Assembly: GCA_035570275.1 (NCBI GenBank) | Contig: DATMNI010000190.1 | Coordinates: forward strand, 1-30,072 | Direction: 5' to 3' | Source: DATMNI01 sp035570275 | GTDB taxonomy: Bacteria > Acidobacteriota > Terriglobia > Bryobacterales > Bryobacteraceae | DNA length: 30,072 nucleotides | Program-made: the position numbers and the translations under genes | Notes under the pieces: generated by a model | Told to the model about the DNA's origin: nothing | Seen by the model: the letters and a program-made list of their open reading frames with translations, nothing else | Databases searched by the model: none | Shown: positions 15,824 through 23,280 of the stretch, one piece after another | Position numbering within the stretch: the first letter of the stretch is position 1 | How the letters are laid out: every line of letters begins with the position of its first letter

Positions 15824-16735
15824 TCAGGAGGCTTTGGTCGCCAGCGGTTTCAAGTGCTCGTAGCTCTTAGCCGCCGCTTCTTGCGGTGTGGCGAACGAGC
15901 TGAAAGCGGCAAATGCCGTGACGTAGCCGTTGTAGCCGATGCTATGGAGCGCTCGGAACACCTTGGGGTAATCGACTCCGCCCCCCTCCCAAGACCCGAT
16001 CAGGTCGACTTTCACCGGGCCCTTTGTCCACGTGGCCACAGTTGACTTGCCGTTCGGGGTGATCCGGTAGTTCTGAATGAAAACATTCAAGATCCACGGC
16101 TTGAACTTCTTGATGGTCTCCGGACCGTAATCCTGCCCTGTAACCATCCAGTTGCCCGCCTCATAAATAAGCCCGAAATTGGGCCGGTTCACCCGTTTCA
16201 GGATGTCGAGAGAGCCCGCGACGGTCTCGAAGAGGGTCCCCTGGTGTGACTCGTGCCCGAGCCGGATCTTCCGTTCGCGCGCCTGGTCGCACGCCCGCTG
16301 GGCCGCAGCGATGTCTTCTTCCTTCTTCATGCCAATCCGAATCAAGTCGGCGCCCAGGATCTCGGCCACGTCGAGGTACGGCCCGATATTTCGCAACCCG
16401 TCCGGGGCCTTGTCGTTGTTGGAGGGCACGTCGAAATCGCCCGTCACACAGGAGACTTTGATCCCGTACTTGTCTAGCGCCTTGCGCATGTCGCGCAGCT
16501 TTTCCTTCGGAGTCTGGATGCCGCCTTGCGAAGCCCGCATATCGATAGCCTCGTAGCCGGTCTTCTTCGCGATGGCGACGACTTCCTCAAAGCCCATCGT
16601 GGTTTTCTGGTTGGATCCGGCTGCTTCGGCGATCCGAACCGTGATGGAAAGCTTCATTGAACTCCCCGCCGCGCGGAGAGTGGCCAGTGATGATGCCGCG
16701 GCCACAAAGTGGCGGCGGGTGAGAACGGCGGCCAT
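15824..16735 (-). CDS. Sugar phosphate isomerase/epimerase family protein, exported
   Basis: A 303-residue xylose-isomerase-like TIM-barrel protein (AP_endonuc_2 family). The N-terminus carries a Tat-like signal, TRRHFVAAASSLATLRAAG, so it is probably exported folded. Barrel elements include GYEAIDMRASQGG, YGIKVSCVTGDFDVP, LGADLIRIGMKKEED, IRLGHESHQGTLFE, LIYEAGNW and GSWEGGGVDYPKVFRALHSIGYNGYVTAF. The acidic and His residues at strand ends suit metal binding. AAGGAG lies 5-6 bases before the ATG. In Solibacter-like and planctomycete genomes such Tat-exported isomerases are abundant; substrates are mostly unknown. It is a single gene, divergent from the RidA-like gene. Confidence 0.9.
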   Translation of the reverse strand: MAAVLTRRHFVAAASSLATLRAAGSSMKLSITVRIAEAAGSNQKTTMGFEEVVAIAKKTGYEAIDMRASQGGIQTPKEKLRDMRKALDKYGIKVSCVTGDFDVPSNNDKAPDGLRNIGPYLDVAEILGADLIRIGMKKEEDIAAAQRACDQARERKIRLGHESHQGTLFETVAGSLDILKRVNRPNFGLIYEAGNWMVTGQDYGPETIKKFKPWILNVFIQNYRITPNGKSTVATWTKGPVKVDLIGSWEGGGVDYPKVFRALHSIGYNGYVTAFAAFSSFATPQEAAAKSYEHLKPLATKAS

Positions 16736-17115
16736 AAGAACTCCTTCCCCTCAGAGTGTTTCGACGTCATATTACTGAAGGCGGGCGATTCCCGTCAAAC
16801 ATCTTCGACGCTACTGCCAGCGACTTGATCCGCGACGACTGCGTCGGGCGGCTAAACGCGTGGACGCACGAATTCCAAAAAACGGTGCCGCCCTCGCAAC
16901 TCCGCTCGCCTGCCCCGTCAGCGGCTCGGCTGCGTAAACGAGCTTACGAGATCAGAAGGTTACCTCCCGGTCGCTCCATAGCGTCAACTCCCGGTCGTCG
17001 TTGGGTTTCACGTCACGTTCTTCTCGCGTAGACGGTCGTTACGGTCTTGGACCTGGCCTTGGTCAGCAGCCGATCTGAGTATTCTGCACCGCCGGAGCCG
17101 TAGTATTCTTCTTAC
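16736..17115. other. Divergent intergenic region, no gene seen
   Basis: About 380 bases between the divergent isomerase and RidA-like genes. Short frames exist on both strands but none has a domain or good ribosome site. Promoters for both neighbours are expected here. The ribosome site of the isomerase (AAGGAG near 16741-16746) is the only signal I can point to. Confidence 0.5.
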
Positions 17116-17580
17116 GTGAGGAAAACGACACTCTGGAGCATAACCGGAGGGCTCGCGGCCGGGCTGATGTTCGGCTTGTTAGCGTTGCCTCCGAAGAAAT
17201 CGGCCAAACAGTTTCTGAATGCCAGCGGCAAAAAGCCGCCGGGTTACACGCATGTGGTGACATCTCCTCCCGGGATGATGATCTACATCTCCGGCCAAGG
17301 CGGTGCGGCGGACGACGGAAAGGTGCCGCCCGACTTCTACACCCAGGCCCGCAACACGTTCGAGAGCCTGAAGCGATGTCTCGCGCTGGCCGGAGCAAGC
17401 TTCAAGGACATCGTGAAGATCAACTATTTCGTCACTGATATGGGCAACACCGCAGAATTGCGGCGCGTGCGCTCCGAGTACCTCGACATGGAACGCCCGC
17501 CCGCGTCCACGCTGGTGCAGGCGGGCCTCGGCACGGGCATGCTGCTCGAAGTTGAAGCGGTTGCGATCGTACCTAAGTGA
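17116..17580 (+). CDS. RidA/YjgF-family protein with N-terminal membrane anchor or signal
   Basis: A 154-residue protein starting at GTG 17116. A hydrophobic N-terminal segment (WSITGGLAAGLMFGLLALPP) precedes a complete YjgF/RidA fold with ISGQGG, FYTQARNTFESLKRCLALAGA, DIVKINYFVTDM and VEAVAIV. Classical RidA enzymes hydrolyse reactive imines in the cytoplasm using an Arg in a PARS/T motif. Here the equivalent stretch reads RPPASTLVQAG, aligning Ala where that Arg should be, so imine deaminase activity is doubtful. Membrane or periplasmic location is also unusual. No Shine-Dalgarno is visible. The stop overlaps the start of the next, truncated gene as GTGA. Confidence 0.85.
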   Translation: MRKTTLWSITGGLAAGLMFGLLALPPKKSAKQFLNASGKKPPGYTHVVTSPPGMMIYISGQGGAADDGKVPPDFYTQARNTFESLKRCLALAGASFKDIVKINYFVTDMGNTAELRRVRSEYLDMERPPASTLVQAGLGTGMLLEVEAVAIVPK

Positions 17581-17753
17581 GGATCACCGCAAGGTGCAGC
17601 CGCACTTTCGCCGTGGGTGTCACCATGGCGCTCGGCCGGTTCGCCGCCGCTCAATGGCTCGATCGCAGGAACCTACTGCAGTATCGCGACGAGCGCGGCC
17701 GTGTGATGCCAGTATTCACAGTGAAAGGCTGGCTTCGTCGACACGCCGAAGTC
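17577..17753 (+). pseudogene. Exported hydrolase-like gene truncated by the IS66 element
   Basis: GTG 17577 overlaps the RidA stop (GTGA), indicating an operon. The frame encodes a signal-like segment (FAVGVTMALGRFAAAQ) followed by WLDRRNLLQYRDERGRVMPV and WLRRHAEVV. That pattern (NLL..RD..G...PV....W..RR.E.) resembles the start of exported alpha/beta-hydrolase or acetylxylan-esterase-like proteins. After 59 codons it runs straight into the left end of the IS66 element. I could not find the rest of the gene beyond the right end of the IS. Family assignment is tentative; truncation at the IS boundary is seen directly. Confidence 0.5.
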
Positions 17754-19324
17754 GTAACAGTTCAGTTGGTACCTATCGGGGTAGCAGAGAGGGGATCTGC
17801 TGACGGCGGCGATGGGAGGCAATCGCGGCGGAGAGATAGGTCAGAGTATTGACATCTTGACGATCACAGGTTTCGGAGACCGTCAGCAATCGGGCCGTCG
17901 CCAACTCCCCCTGGGCGCTGCGATTGCCAAAACAGATTTTCCGCGACTGCACCGCGGGGCGGAGTGCCCGTTCGGCGCTGTGGTTGGTCGGTTCAACGCT
18001 TTCCTGCTCGAGGAAGGTAAACAGCCGTTCGTTGTGTTCGAAAAGAGCGGTGGCGAGATTGCGGACCTCGCGGTGGGGACTGTCAGATGCCGTTCGGCCA
18101 AAGCGAAAATCCGCTTTTGAATGCGGATCGAACGGAGCCACAGTTGGCGTCGATCGATTTGGCCGCTGCGAAACGTGTGCCAGAGGCGGAACAGTTTGGC
18201 GTGCTCGGCCAACGCGTCCCGGCAGAATCGCTCCACCGTGCTGTTCTTGGTGTACTCCACAATCCCCAACAAATTGCGCTTCAGATGTGCCCAGCAGAAC
18301 TGCGCTGTACCGGCGTGATATTTCAAGTACGCGCTGAACCGGTCGCTGCACAGAACACCCTGAAAGACGGCCCCCAACAGGCGAACCAGCACCTCGCTGC
18401 CGCGCGTCGTTGTCCCGCCAACCCGTCTCATCCACATTCAACACGGGCTCATTCTTCAGTTGTTCTTCCAGTTCCTGGCACGGCGCGGCTACCGCCTGGC
18501 TGGCTTCTTCCCAGCACTTCTGCGTGCTCCCCAAAACTGATCTCGATGCCCAGTACTTGTCCCAGCAGCGCTTCCACCACGCGACGCGGCATCCGGCAGT
18601 TTACCGTCAGATACGCGATCAAGGCTGCCAGTTGCGGGCCGAAATGCCCCGTGGCTTCCTCCGGCACCTCCGCTGGCGTGCTCTGGCCACACTCTGGGCA
18701 GATCACGCGATGGCATTGATATTCGATGATCCGAGGTTGAATAGGCGGCAACTCCGTCACCTGATGGCGCTGTACGGTGCCGGTGGTCTGCACCTGCTCA
18801 ACCTGCGCAGGCAACAGATGCCGGCAGTGTTGGCACTGTTCCGGCAGGGCGGGCCGAATCTCGTTGACTCGCTCGGGCGGTACCAGGGGCCGATGCGCTC
18901 CATGATGGCCGGGCTGGCCACCCGCTTTCCGCCGGCTCTTCTTCCGCCGGCCCCGTGGACGCGGCTCGCCCGCCAGTCCATCGGACGAAGGCGGCTTGGA
19001 CGAATTCGTGGAGTTCTGTTTGCGTAGCGCCAGTTGGCGCTCCAAATCCGCTATCTGCTTCTCGGCGTTTGCGATTTGCTTTTCGCGCTCGGCAATCTGC
19101 CGTTCTCGTTCGGCTACTTTGCGGCGGAGTTCTTCGTTCTCTCGCAGCAGCCGATCATTCTTCCGGCGCAGTTGTTCACGACTGGGTTGGTTAGAGTGCC
19201 GATAGCCCTTCCCCTCTGCCCTTTTCCCTTTTGCGCGGCGAGACGCTCTCGCATTCATCCAGGCTAAATTGACATACTTTCGAGCAAAGTCCAGCAAAAT
19301 CGAATGGGGTACGTGAACTGTTAC
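17754..19324 (-). mobile_element. IS66-family insertion sequence, degenerate
   Basis: About 1571 bp bounded by inverted ends: GTAACAGTTCA at 17754-17764 and its reverse complement at 19314-19324. IS66 ends usually begin GTAA. It contains only a transposase (tnpC) gene on the minus strand and no tnpA or tnpB, as in the ISBst12-like group. No 8-bp target duplication is apparent: the flanks read CCGAAGTC on the left and GTTTGTGA on the right. This suggests decay, or a rearrangement at one end. The transposase carries frameshifts and a deletion, so the element is not autonomous. Confidence 0.8.
17773..19258 (-). pseudogene. IS66 transposase (TnpC), frameshifted
   Basis: The N-terminal part has the heptad coiled coil (REKQIANAEKQIADLERQLA), then NSSKPPSSDG, the Cys-rich zinc finger (CQHCRHLLP, ICPECGQS) and PRRVVEALLGQVLGIEISFG. 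A G-run at about 18529-18532 then shifts the frame to STQKCWEEASQAV and LNVDETGWR, holding the first Asp. About 20 residues that normally follow DETGWR appear deleted, with another shift into VLVRLLGAVFQGVLCSDRFS (second Asp). A third shift near 18083 leads into REVRNLATALFEH and PTNHSAERALRP (catalytic Glu). All three DDE residues survive, but no single frame encodes the protein. Confidence 0.88.
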
Positions 19325-19531
19325 GTTTGTGACAATCCCGTGTAGGTTGGCGCGCAGGAAGCAGAGACACTCCCATGCTGACGCTGCGAAGCCTTTGTGG
19401 ATGATTGAGGCCAGACCTTGTACGCCCGCCGCGTGCCGGATAGCGCACCCAATGGCTGCTTCCTCTGCCCTCCAACCTCGCGTAAAGGGCGGCAACCCTA
19501 CCGGTGTGCAAGGCCTGCTAAAGTGCCTCTT

Positions 19532-19613
19532 CTCGGCAACCTCCTCCGCGTCTCGGCGTCTCTCCGGTCAAAAGAAACCTGACTCATTCGCATCACATTC
19601 GCAAATTCAAGCA
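19532..19613 (-). repeat. Diverged dispersed repeat, copy B (inverted relative to copy A)
   Basis: The reverse complement aligns with 15546-15628 without gaps, as described for copy A. It ends about 3 bases before the stop codon of the NicO-type gene. The remaining sequence between the IS66 end and this copy (19325-19531) has no gene I can identify. Confidence 0.65.
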
Positions 19614-19615
19614 CG

Positions 19616-20410
19616 CTAGCCGGAAAGGCCCGGGAGCAGCCGCTCGGGCCTGATCCATCCCAACGATACGCAGGTCATCATCAAACCCACGCAGACAATC
19701 ACCGCCGCGGAAGCGATCGGCAGGTAGCGGAAAGCTTTGCTGCGCGCGGCCCGTTCGCGTTCGGGCAGGAGGTGCTTGGCATAGAGCACGATGAGGCCGA
19801 CCGCGGTGAGGACGACGGCCAACCCGGCGCTGAAGGCGACTAACAGGGTGAGGCCGAGAGTGATGCGGCCCAGTGACACGGAAGTCAGCAGCAGCACCAG
19901 GGCAGTGGGACAGGGGACCAGGCCGCCGCTGGCTCCCAGGGCGACCAGGCCGGCCATGCTGACCTCATCGGGGAAGTGGGTGTGGACGTGGCCATCGCCG
20001 TGGTCGTGCAGCAGTGGATTGGACACCAGGGCCGTCGGGCGGCGGGCATTGACTATGCGTTTGATCAAGAGGCTGGCGCCGATCCATACGATGGAGATTC
20101 CGGAGACCGCGCCGAGCACCGGAGTGATTTTCTCGGGCAAAACGAAGCGCGAGAGGTAGAGCGTCACCAGGCCCAGAAAAAAGACGCTGATGGTATGGGT
20201 GAAGGTGACCATGAAGCCCAGGAAAGCAGCGTGTTTGGGAGTTCCGCGGGTGCCCACCAGATAGGCGGCAACGATGGTTTTGCCGTGGCCCGGCGATAGC
20301 GCGTGGACGGCGCCCAGCCCGAAGGCCGCGGCCATTCCGGCCAGCAGGGTGAGCCAGCCGATATCGCCCTGGCGCAGGAGATGCGAAAGGTAATCGCCCT
20401 GAGGTTGCAT
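19616..20410 (-). CDS. NicO-family nickel/cobalt-type efflux transporter
   Basis: A 264-residue inner-membrane protein with about six helices. The family signature is GAVHALSPGHGKTIVAAYLVG (residues 34-54, with the His and Lys of HAxxPGHGKT). A His-rich cytoplasmic or loop segment, LLHDHGDGHVHTHFPDEV, would bind metal. ASGGLVPCPTALVLLL forms the second conserved motif. Similar proteins (RcnA/NicO) export Ni2+ or Co2+; related members may handle other solutes, so the substrate is inferred. Start ATG 20410 gives MQPQGDYLSHLLRQG, which lacks a cleavable signal and fits the family. It is divergent from the PadR gene across a repeat-filled spacer. Confidence 0.85.
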   Translation of the reverse strand: MQPQGDYLSHLLRQGDIGWLTLLAGMAAAFGLGAVHALSPGHGKTIVAAYLVGTRGTPKHAAFLGFMVTFTHTISVFFLGLVTLYLSRFVLPEKITPVLGAVSGISIVWIGASLLIKRIVNARRPTALVSNPLLHDHGDGHVHTHFPDEVSMAGLVALGASGGLVPCPTALVLLLTSVSLGRITLGLTLLVAFSAGLAVVLTAVGLIVLYAKHLLPERERAARSKAFRYLPIASAAVIVCVGLMMTCVSLGWIRPERLLPGLSG

Positions 20411-20456
20411 GATAAGGGTCCCTTGAGAATTATATGGGATGCGGTGGGCGTCGTGA

Positions 20457-20604
20457 TGCGGGGCAGGTTGTTAACCTGCGGCGGATTGGCAATCCGCCTG
20501 CCGCACCTGCTGGCAACGCCGCCAACCCTGGCTCGCTGCCGCATCGCGCGGGCGGGTTAACAATCCGCCGCAGGTTGACAACCGGTTGACAACCTGCCCC
20601 ACAA
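20457..20604. repeat. Palindromic intergenic repeat cluster (copy 2)
   Basis: Begins GGGGCAGGTTGTTAACCTGC, then GGCGGATTGGCAATCCGCC. A spacer follows, then the modules recur in opposite order and orientation (GGCGGGTTAACAATCCGCC, GCAGGTTGACAACC, GGTTGACAACCTGCCCC). The cluster is thus roughly symmetric, with GGGGCAGG/CCTGCCCC at its outer ends. It occupies the spacer between the divergent NicO and PadR genes, and its right end supplies TTGACA hexamers to the PadR promoter. Confidence 0.85.
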
Positions 20605-20616
20605 AGACCCTACACT
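20586..20616 (+). promoter_or_regulatory. Candidate padR-operon promoter inside the repeat edge
   Basis: TTGACA at 20586-20591 and TACACT at 20611-20616 are 19 bp apart, slightly long but workable. A second TTGACA lies at 20575-20580. Both -35-like hexamers belong to the repeat modules. Transcription would start about 11-15 bases before the PadR ATG. A PadR operator is expected nearby; I see no strong dyad to name. Confidence 0.45.
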
Positions 20617-20633
20617 AAGTTTTTCGTAATCGA

Positions 20634-20966
20634 ATGTCGAAAACGAAGATCGATACTATCGTCGATCGGGACCTGTACTCCGGGCTGATCCGGCTTCACG
20701 TGCTGCATCACGCGGTCAAAGAGCCGATCTTCGGGCTTGGCATGGCCGAAGAACTGGCCCGCCATGGGTACAGGATCAGCCCCGGAACCCTCTACCCCCT
20801 GTTCCATAGCCTGGAAGAAAAGGGCTACCTGAAAGCCTCCGAACGCCGCGACGGCAAATCGCTGCGCAAGGTCTACCGCGCCACCGCGCAGGGGCGAAAG
20901 GCCCTGTTGGCGGCCAAGAGCAAGGTGCGGGAACTGTTTCGGGAACTCATCGAGGACGAAGAGTGA
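20634..20966 (+). CDS. PadR-family transcriptional regulator
   Basis: A 110-residue winged-helix repressor of the short PadR type. Diagnostic motifs are LHVLHHAVKEPIFGLGMAEEL, SPGTLYPLFHSLEEKGYL and RKVYRATAQGRKAL. A C-terminal helix for dimerisation follows. PadR regulators commonly repress adjacent efflux or detoxification genes in response to small aromatic or hydrophobic ligands. Here the TolC-like gene starts at GTG 20963, overlapping the PadR stop (GTGA). This gene is therefore the head of an efflux operon whose downstream part is broken. The regulator itself looks intact. No clear Shine-Dalgarno precedes the ATG. Confidence 0.92.
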   Translation: MSKTKIDTIVDRDLYSGLIRLHVLHHAVKEPIFGLGMAEELARHGYRISPGTLYPLFHSLEEKGYLKASERRDGKSLRKVYRATAQGRKALLAAKSKVRELFRELIEDEE

Positions 20967-21620
20967 AGCTGGTTCAGTCCCTGGTCCTGCTGGCTGTGTC
21001 TTCTGCGCTCCGGGGGACAGCCCTTGACGCTACCCCAGGCCGTGGAAGCGGCGCTCGGGAACTATCCATCCATCCGGGTTTCCGAAGAACAGATCAACGC
21101 CGCGGCGGCCGGCATCCAACTCGCGCGCACCGCCTACCTGCCGCGGGTCGACGCCACTGCGCAGCTCAATCGAGCCACGCGGAATAACGTATTCGGCATG
21201 CTGCTGCCGCAGAGTGTGATTCCCTCCATCTCCGGCCCGGTGCTGGGCACCAACAACCTTGGCACCGCGTGGGGCTCCGCCATCGGCACGCTGGTAAGTT
21301 GGGAGCCTTTCGATTTTGGATTGCGGCGGGCCGCGGTGGCGGCGGCCGCCGGGTCCAAGGCCCAGTCCGAAGCCGCCCTGCAGCGAACGCGATTCGAGGT
21401 GGTGCTGGCTACCGCCGACGCCTACCTCACCTTGGCGGCGGCGCAGGAGACGGTCCGCGCTTCCCAAGCCGGAGTGGACAGTGGGGAGGTGGTGCTGAAA
21501 ACCATCCGCGCCCTAGTGGAGGCCCAGTTGCGGCCCGGGGCGGATCAGTCTCGCGCCGAGGCCGAACTGGCTGCGGCGCGCACCAAACCCTGTCCACTTA
21601 CGATTTGTAGCAGTAGCCGA
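20963..21620 (+). pseudogene. TolC-like outer-membrane efflux protein, frameshifted and truncated
   Basis: GTG 20963 begins a signal peptide (VKLVQSLVLLAVSSALRG). The frame is then lost at a five-G run (21012-21016). Removing one G would join ALRG to QPLTLPQAVEAALGNYPSIR, the normal start of a mature TolC-like protein. From TTG 21024 the second frame carries the first part of an outer-membrane efflux domain (IQLARTAYLPRVDATAQLN, then EVVLATADAYLTLAAAQET, then GADQSRAEAELAAARTK). Homology ends near 21590, after about 190 of the usual 420 or so residues. The frame then runs into a palindromic element. The G-run could be an assembly error; the truncation could not. OM channel function is lost. 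Confidence 0.85.
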
Positions 21621-21717
21621 CGTGGGACAGACCATCAGTTTTTGTGGCCTGCTGCCTGGGGCATCGTGAAATTCCAGGGGCCGCGACGGACCACAAAGAC
21701 CGATGGTCTGTCCCACG
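21621..21717. repeat. 97-bp palindromic (MITE-like) element
   Basis: The two 27-bp ends are inverted repeats of each other, matching at 25 of 27 positions (outer part CGTGGGACAGACCATC). An inner CCTGG/CCAGG pair can extend the fold. The first 33 bases also match 2970-3002. It carries no gene and lies exactly where the TolC-like gene breaks off and the membrane-fusion gene begins. No obvious target duplication is seen. Confidence 0.8.
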
Positions 21718-22798
21718 TGAGATCTGGCAGCCTGCATTGTGCCTGGCCCTGGCTGTGGCTCTGGCTCCGCCGGCGTGGCCGCAAACCGTCGAACTCGTGC
21801 CGGTGGTCTCGCGCCCGGTATCGAAAACCGTCGACCTGCCGGGCGAGTTGCAGCCGTTCCTGAGCGTCTCGCTCCACGCCAAGGTGGCCGGTTACGTGGA
21901 GCGGGTTCTGGTGGACCGCGGCAGCCAGGTGAAGCCAGGCGACCTCCTGGTGGAGTTGAGCGCACCGGAACTGGCCGCCCGCATTGCGGAGGCCGAATCC
22001 CAAGTGCACGCCGCCGAATCCAGCCGTCTCCAAGCCGAAGCCCAACTGGCCGCCGCCGCCAGCGGCTACGAGCGCCTCCGCAAGACCGCCGAAACACCGG
22101 GCGCCGTGTCTGGTAACGAGCTCATCCAGGCCCAAAAACAAACCGAGGCATTACAAGCCGGAGTGGAATCCCGTCAGCAGGCCGTCCGCGCGGCCCAGGC
22201 CACGGTGCAGGCGCAAAGGGATCTGCAGGCCTACCTCCGAATCACCGCGCCCTTTGCAGGCGTAGTCACCGATCGCCTGGTCCATCCCGGCGCGCTCGCA
22301 GGCCCAGGAAACGATTCGCCGCTGCTGGTGGTTCAGCAGATCTCTCACCTGCGCCTCATCGCCGCCGTCCCCGAAGAAGATACCGGCAGCATTGTCCGCG
22401 GCGCCAGGGTGCAGTTTCGTGTCCCCGCATACCCTGGGATAACTTATTCCGCCTCGGTGGCCCGGCCTGCCCACATGCTGGAAGCCAAGACCCGCACCAT
22501 GCCGGTGGAATTGGACGTGCTCAACCCCGATTTATCGCTGGCGCCCGGTATGTACGCTGAGATTGGGTGGCCGGTCCGCCGGTCGAAGCCGGCGTTGATG
22601 GTGCCGAAGACCGCCGTGGTGACCACCAGTGAGCGCACGTTCGTAATCCGCGAAAAGGCCGGCCGCGCAGAGTGGGTCGACGTGAGGAAGGGCGCGGCCG
22701 ATGGCGATGCGATCGAAGTAACCGGCAACCTTCACGCCGGCGACCGCGTGGTCCGCCGCGCCAGCGACGAATTGCGCGAAGGCGCGGCGCTCAAATGA
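21644..22798 (+). CDS. RND efflux membrane-fusion protein (HlyD/AcrA-like), altered N-terminus
   Basis: A periplasmic adaptor linking an inner-membrane pump to a TolC channel. From about residue 31 a signal-like segment appears (ALCLALAVALAPPAWPQ). The mature protein then shows TVDLPGELQPFLSVSLHAKV, AGYVERVLVDRGSQVKPGDLLVEL (lipoyl half), a coiled-coil hairpin (AESQVHAAESSRLQAEAQLA and onward), LRITAPFAGVVTDRLVHPGAL and a beta-barrel domain ending RASDELREGAALK. The only in-frame ATG before the signal, at 21644, lies inside the palindromic element, so the native start has been lost. TTG 21737 or a nearby GTG are alternatives. No pump gene follows, so the operon cannot work as encoded here. 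Confidence 0.82.
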   Translation: MACCLGHREIPGAATDHKDRWSVPREIWQPALCLALAVALAPPAWPQTVELVPVVSRPVSKTVDLPGELQPFLSVSLHAKVAGYVERVLVDRGSQVKPGDLLVELSAPELAARIAEAESQVHAAESSRLQAEAQLAAAASGYERLRKTAETPGAVSGNELIQAQKQTEALQAGVESRQQAVRAAQATVQAQRDLQAYLRITAPFAGVVTDRLVHPGALAGPGNDSPLLVVQQISHLRLIAAVPEEDTGSIVRGARVQFRVPAYPGITYSASVARPAHMLEAKTRTMPVELDVLNPDLSLAPGMYAEIGWPVRRSKPALMVPKTAVVTTSERTFVIREKAGRAEWVDVRKGAADGDAIEVTGNLHAGDRVVRRASDELREGAALK

Positions 22799-23217
22799 CG
22801 TGGGTCAGGCCAAGAGGCAGGCACAAGGCCATCAAGCGCAGCTCGACTGTCGCTGGGCGCCCAGCCTGTCCGAACGAGCACCTCGGGAGGGTAAAGATGT
22901 AACGATTTTATCTCCCCCGGGCACTATTCGTGCCGGGGAACCAGGAGCGGCAGAACTTCATCATTGTCTCCATCGAAGCTGCACCACGTGTTGAATTGAA
23001 GGCCAAGATTTCAAAAACTAGTCCACAACCCAAACTGAGGTTTGATTAAATCCTCTTCCCTGAGTCTGAGGTCGAGTGTGTTCACGCCATAATCCGCAAG
23101 CGGGCTGCGGAAATATGGCGTCGGCACGCCAGCAAGCTGGGTGGCGGCCCCCGATGAAAGTTCAAAAACGTCACGTGGCTCAATAATCTAATTAGTTCGA
23201 AGGACTGCCCGACCCAG
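22799..23217. other. Intergenic region where the efflux pump gene is missing
   Basis: About 420 bases with no supportable gene. An ATG overlaps the fusion-protein stop (ATGA at 22795-22798), as a following pump gene would have. Its frame ends after 35 codons (MTWVRPRGRHKAIK onward) without resembling an RND pump. GTGGGTCAGGCCA at 22801-22813 resembles the start of the 33-bp repeat (12 of 13 bases as at 2970) and may be a decayed copy. Confidence 0.5.
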
Positions 23218-23280
23218 CGGGCGGCAGGCGGGTTGCCAACCCGCCGCAGGTTAACAACCAGGTTAACAACCTGCCCCACA
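23218..23280. repeat. Palindromic intergenic repeat cluster (copy 3)
   Basis: Modules GGCGGGTTGCCAACCCGCC and GCAGGTTAACAACC, then GGTTAACAACCTGCCCCAC. Composition and order match the right half of the cluster at 20457-20604. It ends at the stop codon of lhgO and lies between the convergent efflux and lhgO genes, where its hairpins could also serve as a transcription terminator. Confidence 0.85.

Noticed and set aside
17746..19332. An 8-bp target duplication around the IS66 element
   Set aside because: The flanks CCGAAGTC and GTTTGTGA do not match.
22795..22904. Start of an RND pump gene overlapping the fusion-protein stop
   Set aside because: The ATGA overlap is right, but the frame closes after 35 codons and no RND helix or motif is present.
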